From positions 223,501 to 287,500 of the forward strand of contig NZ_LDJX01000004.1 in NCBI RefSeq assembly GCF_001306415.1: a stretch of 64,000 bases of DNA, written 5' to 3'. Position numbers and translations under genes: made by a program. Source of the stretch: Croceitalea dokdonensis DOKDO 023 (GTDB taxonomy: Bacteria > Bacteroidota > Bacteroidia > Flavobacteriales > Flavobacteriaceae). The notes beneath the pieces are model-generated. The model was given only the letters and a program-made list of their open reading frames with translations. It was not told the origin of the DNA and did no database searches. This document shows, piece after piece, positions 62,200 through 64,000 of the stretch. Numbering within the stretch: the first letter of the stretch is position 1; the number at the start of each line of letters is the position of its first letter.

Positions 62200-64000
62200 A
62201 TGGCCAACCGTTACTTTTTTTTATGGACTTTCCTCGTTGCCCTTGGTCTAGCAGCGCAGGACGCTCCCAAATCGTTTACGGTTAAATTCATTCAAGAAGA
62301 AATCAACATAGACGGTAAGCTAGATGAACCTATTTGGGAAATCGCAGAAAGCGCCAATAACTTCCAACAGTATTTCCCATCCGATTCCATTCTGGCCATA
62401 CAACAGACCGACATAAAAATGCTGTATTCCGAGTCTACCCTGTACATAGGGATTACGCTGTTTACCGAAGGCGACGACTACGTAGTACCTTCTTTGGAGC
62501 GCGACTTTAGGGCGGGCGGCAGCGATAACATAAGCATCCTCTTTGATACCTTTAATGATGGAACCAACGCCTTCCTTTTTGGTTCCAATCCTTACGGGGT
62601 AAGACGGGAAGCGTTAATTTCCGGAGGGGGTTTTGACTTAAGCGGCTTCACCACTTCATGGGATGTAAAATGGCGCGGAGAGTCACAAATTTATGATGGG
62701 TACTATGTTACGGAATGGGCCATACCCTTAACCTCCTTTAAGTTCAATGAAGGCGAGACCAAATGGCGGATGAACAGTTATAGATTTGATACCCAGACCA
62801 ATGAAACCAGTACTTGGGCAGAAATTCCCCAAAACCAGCTCATTTTTAATTTGGCGTTCATGGGTGACATGGTTTTTGAGAAACCACTGGGAAAATACCG
62901 CACACCATTTGCACTTATTCCCTACACCAATGGGGTCAGCGCCAAGGATTTTGAAACTGGGGATAACCTAAACACCCTCAACTTTGGTGCGGATGCTAAA
63001 ATATCCGTTGGGAACAGTTTAAATTTAGACCTTACCTTAAATCCAGATTTCTCCACGGTGGAGGTGGATAACTTTATCACCAATCTCACTAGGTTTGAAG
63101 TTGCCCTCCCGGAAAGGAGGCAATTTTTTGTGGACAACAACGACCTTTTTGCCAGTTTTGGTAACAGCCGTGATTCCAATCCCTTTTTTTCCAGACGTAT
63201 TGGCATTGCCGAGGATGCAGACGGGGAAACCATAGAGAACGGCATTATTGGTGGAATGAGGTTAAGTGGAAAATTAAATGAGGATTGGCGGCTGGGCTTT
63301 TTAAACCTGCAGACCGAAGAAGACCTACAAAATGAAATTGCCAGCAATAACAATACAGTCCTTGCCTTGCAGAAAAAACTGTTTTCCAGGTCTAACCTAA
63401 GTTTCATCTTTGTGAATAGACAGACCTTTAAAGACTATGACTTTGTGGAAGAAACAGACCGTTACAATAGGGTGGTTGGTTTGGACTACAACTTGGCCTC
63501 GTCCGACAACACCTGGGTAGGCAAATTCTTTTACCACAAATCCTTTGCCAAAGACATTGGTAATGATGACAGCTCTGGCGGTGTTGATCTACAATATAAT
63601 TCCAGACATGTTAATTTTGGTTTGCGGGGCAATTATGTGGGAAACGACTTTAGGTCTGACCTTGGTTTTGTAAGAAGGCGCGATATCATCGCCGCCAGAC
63701 CCTTTGTAGAATATAATTTTTGGCCAAAAAAAGGGAAGATCAATACCCATGGGTTTCGGTTTAGCCCCAACGCCATCTGGAGGCCTACCCTAGACTACCA
63801 AAATACGGATTATGTCATGTTCAGCTCTTGGGGGGCAGAATATAAGGAACAGCAACAAATTTCCTTTAACATGTTCAACCGGTTCACTTTTCTAACGGAT
63901 CCGTTTGACCCCACGGGTACCGAGGGCGCATTGGAACTTCCGGCGGACACCGGGTATTATTACACCTCATTCGAAGCGGAATTTGAGTCGGATCGCAGAA
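62200..64000 (+). CDS. DUF5916 / CBM9-like domain outer-membrane protein (copy 2), 3' end cut by window
   Basis: ATG at 62200; open for at least 600 codons to the window end. A signal peptide (MANRYFFLWTFLVAL ... AAQ) precedes the same plan as its upstream neighbour: EINIDGKLDEPIWEIAESANNFQQYFPSDSI, DNISILFDTFNDGTNAFLFG and FVDNNDLF. The two differ in many residues, so the duplication is old. The stop codon lies outside the window. Confidence 0.85.
   Translation, partial: MANRYFFLWTFLVALGLAAQDAPKSFTVKFIQEEINIDGKLDEPIWEIAESANNFQQYFPSDSILAIQQTDIKMLYSESTLYIGITLFTEGDDYVVPSLERDFRAGGSDNISILFDTFNDGTNAFLFGSNPYGVRREALISGGGFDLSGFTTSWDVKWRGESQIYDGYYVTEWAIPLTSFKFNEGETKWRMNSYRFDTQTNETSTWAEIPQNQLIFNLAFMGDMVFEKPLGKYRTPFALIPYTNGVSAKDFETGDNLNTLNFGADAKISVGNSLNLDLTLNPDFSTVEVDNFITNLTRFEVALPERRQFFVDNNDLFASFGNSRDSNPFFSRRIGIAEDADGETIENGIIGGMRLSGKLNEDWRLGFLNLQTEEDLQNEIASNNNTVLALQKKLFSRSNLSFIFVNRQTFKDYDFVEETDRYNRVVGLDYNLASSDNTWVGKFFYHKSFAKDIGNDDSSGGVDLQYNSRHVNFGLRGNYVGNDFRSDLGFVRRRDIIAARPFVEYNFWPKKGKINTHGFRFSPNAIWRPTLDYQNTDYVMFSSWGAEYKEQQQISFNMFNRFTFLTDPFDPTGTEGALELPADTGYYYTSFEAEFESDRR

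Noticed and set aside
1-64000. Search for CRISPR arrays, tRNA genes, insertion sequences and phage genes
   Set aside because: No regularly spaced repeats, no tRNA T-loop pattern, no transposase or integrase motifs were seen by reading.

Overview
The window looks like a chromosomal stretch of a Flavobacteriaceae (Bacteroidota) bacterium. The evidence is the family content (DUF5916 and DUF4105 proteins, CCC-motif membrane proteins, the TIGR03643 protein, a PduO-type adenosyltransferase, SecA and RecQ with flavobacterial-looking C-terminal parts), several Bacteroidota-type promoters (TTG then TAnnTTTG), scarce Shine-Dalgarno sequences and tight ATGA or TAATG gene overlaps. I see no rRNA or tRNA gene, insertion sequence, prophage or CRISPR array. 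Most of the window is housekeeping and envelope biology, and both end genes are cut by the window edge.

Layout. 0-4.2 kb: a cut secreted protein, cysteine desulfurase, a lipoprotein, an Smr-domain protein and three small membrane proteins (DUF2752 and two CCC-motif paralogues). 4.2-9.6 kb: recQ facing away from kdsD-tatC-AhpD-like-lptB, an operon mixing lipopolysaccharide (Kdo precursor, LPS export) and Tat functions. 9.7-16.7 kb: DUF4198 protein, pssA with a lipoprotein, DUF4105 protein plus ABC-F ATPase, a shortened methyltransferase-like protein, a 44-residue membrane peptide overlapping a cobalamin adenosyltransferase, and a DUF2795 protein. 16.9-25.5 kb: secA, an orphan HisKA_2 kinase, an exported M14 carboxypeptidase and an exported amidohydrolase. 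25.5-31.5 kb: small secreted proteins, an M23 peptidase, UPF0173 hydrolase, lipoprotein MsrA, an ECF sigma / membrane regulator / DUF4097-like operon, and Ohr. 31.7-39.5 kb: MeaB, then a glycolipid group (GT2 and flippase on +, meeting GT39, PAP2, a small acidic protein and MATE on -), and MazG. 39.7-51 kb: GH3 glucosidase, CoA-binding protein, FabH, S9 peptidase, a TetR-AarF pair and HtpG. 51-57 kb: an unrecognised membrane protein, DoxX and MOSC proteins, a small secreted protein, AraC regulator with AlkB, TIGR03643 protein and S1/P1 nuclease. 57.2-59.8 kb: a compact SPFH operon ending in a ribbon-helix-helix gene. 59.9-64 kb: two tandem DUF5916 outer-membrane-type proteins.

How genes work together. 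KdsD and LptB serve LPS synthesis and export. The GT2, flippase, GT39 and PAP2 proteins are the expected parts for moving a polyprenyl-linked sugar across the inner membrane and attaching it to an envelope acceptor. The cobalamin adenosyltransferase and MeaB imply B12-dependent methylmalonyl-CoA metabolism, with the mutase outside the window. The SPFH operon is the most system-like group: overlapping genes for a membrane stomatin-like protein, a membrane protein, a DUF4177 protein, an exported alpha/beta hydrolase and an Arc-like DNA-binding protein. Its promoter carries perfect inverted repeats that could be the operator.
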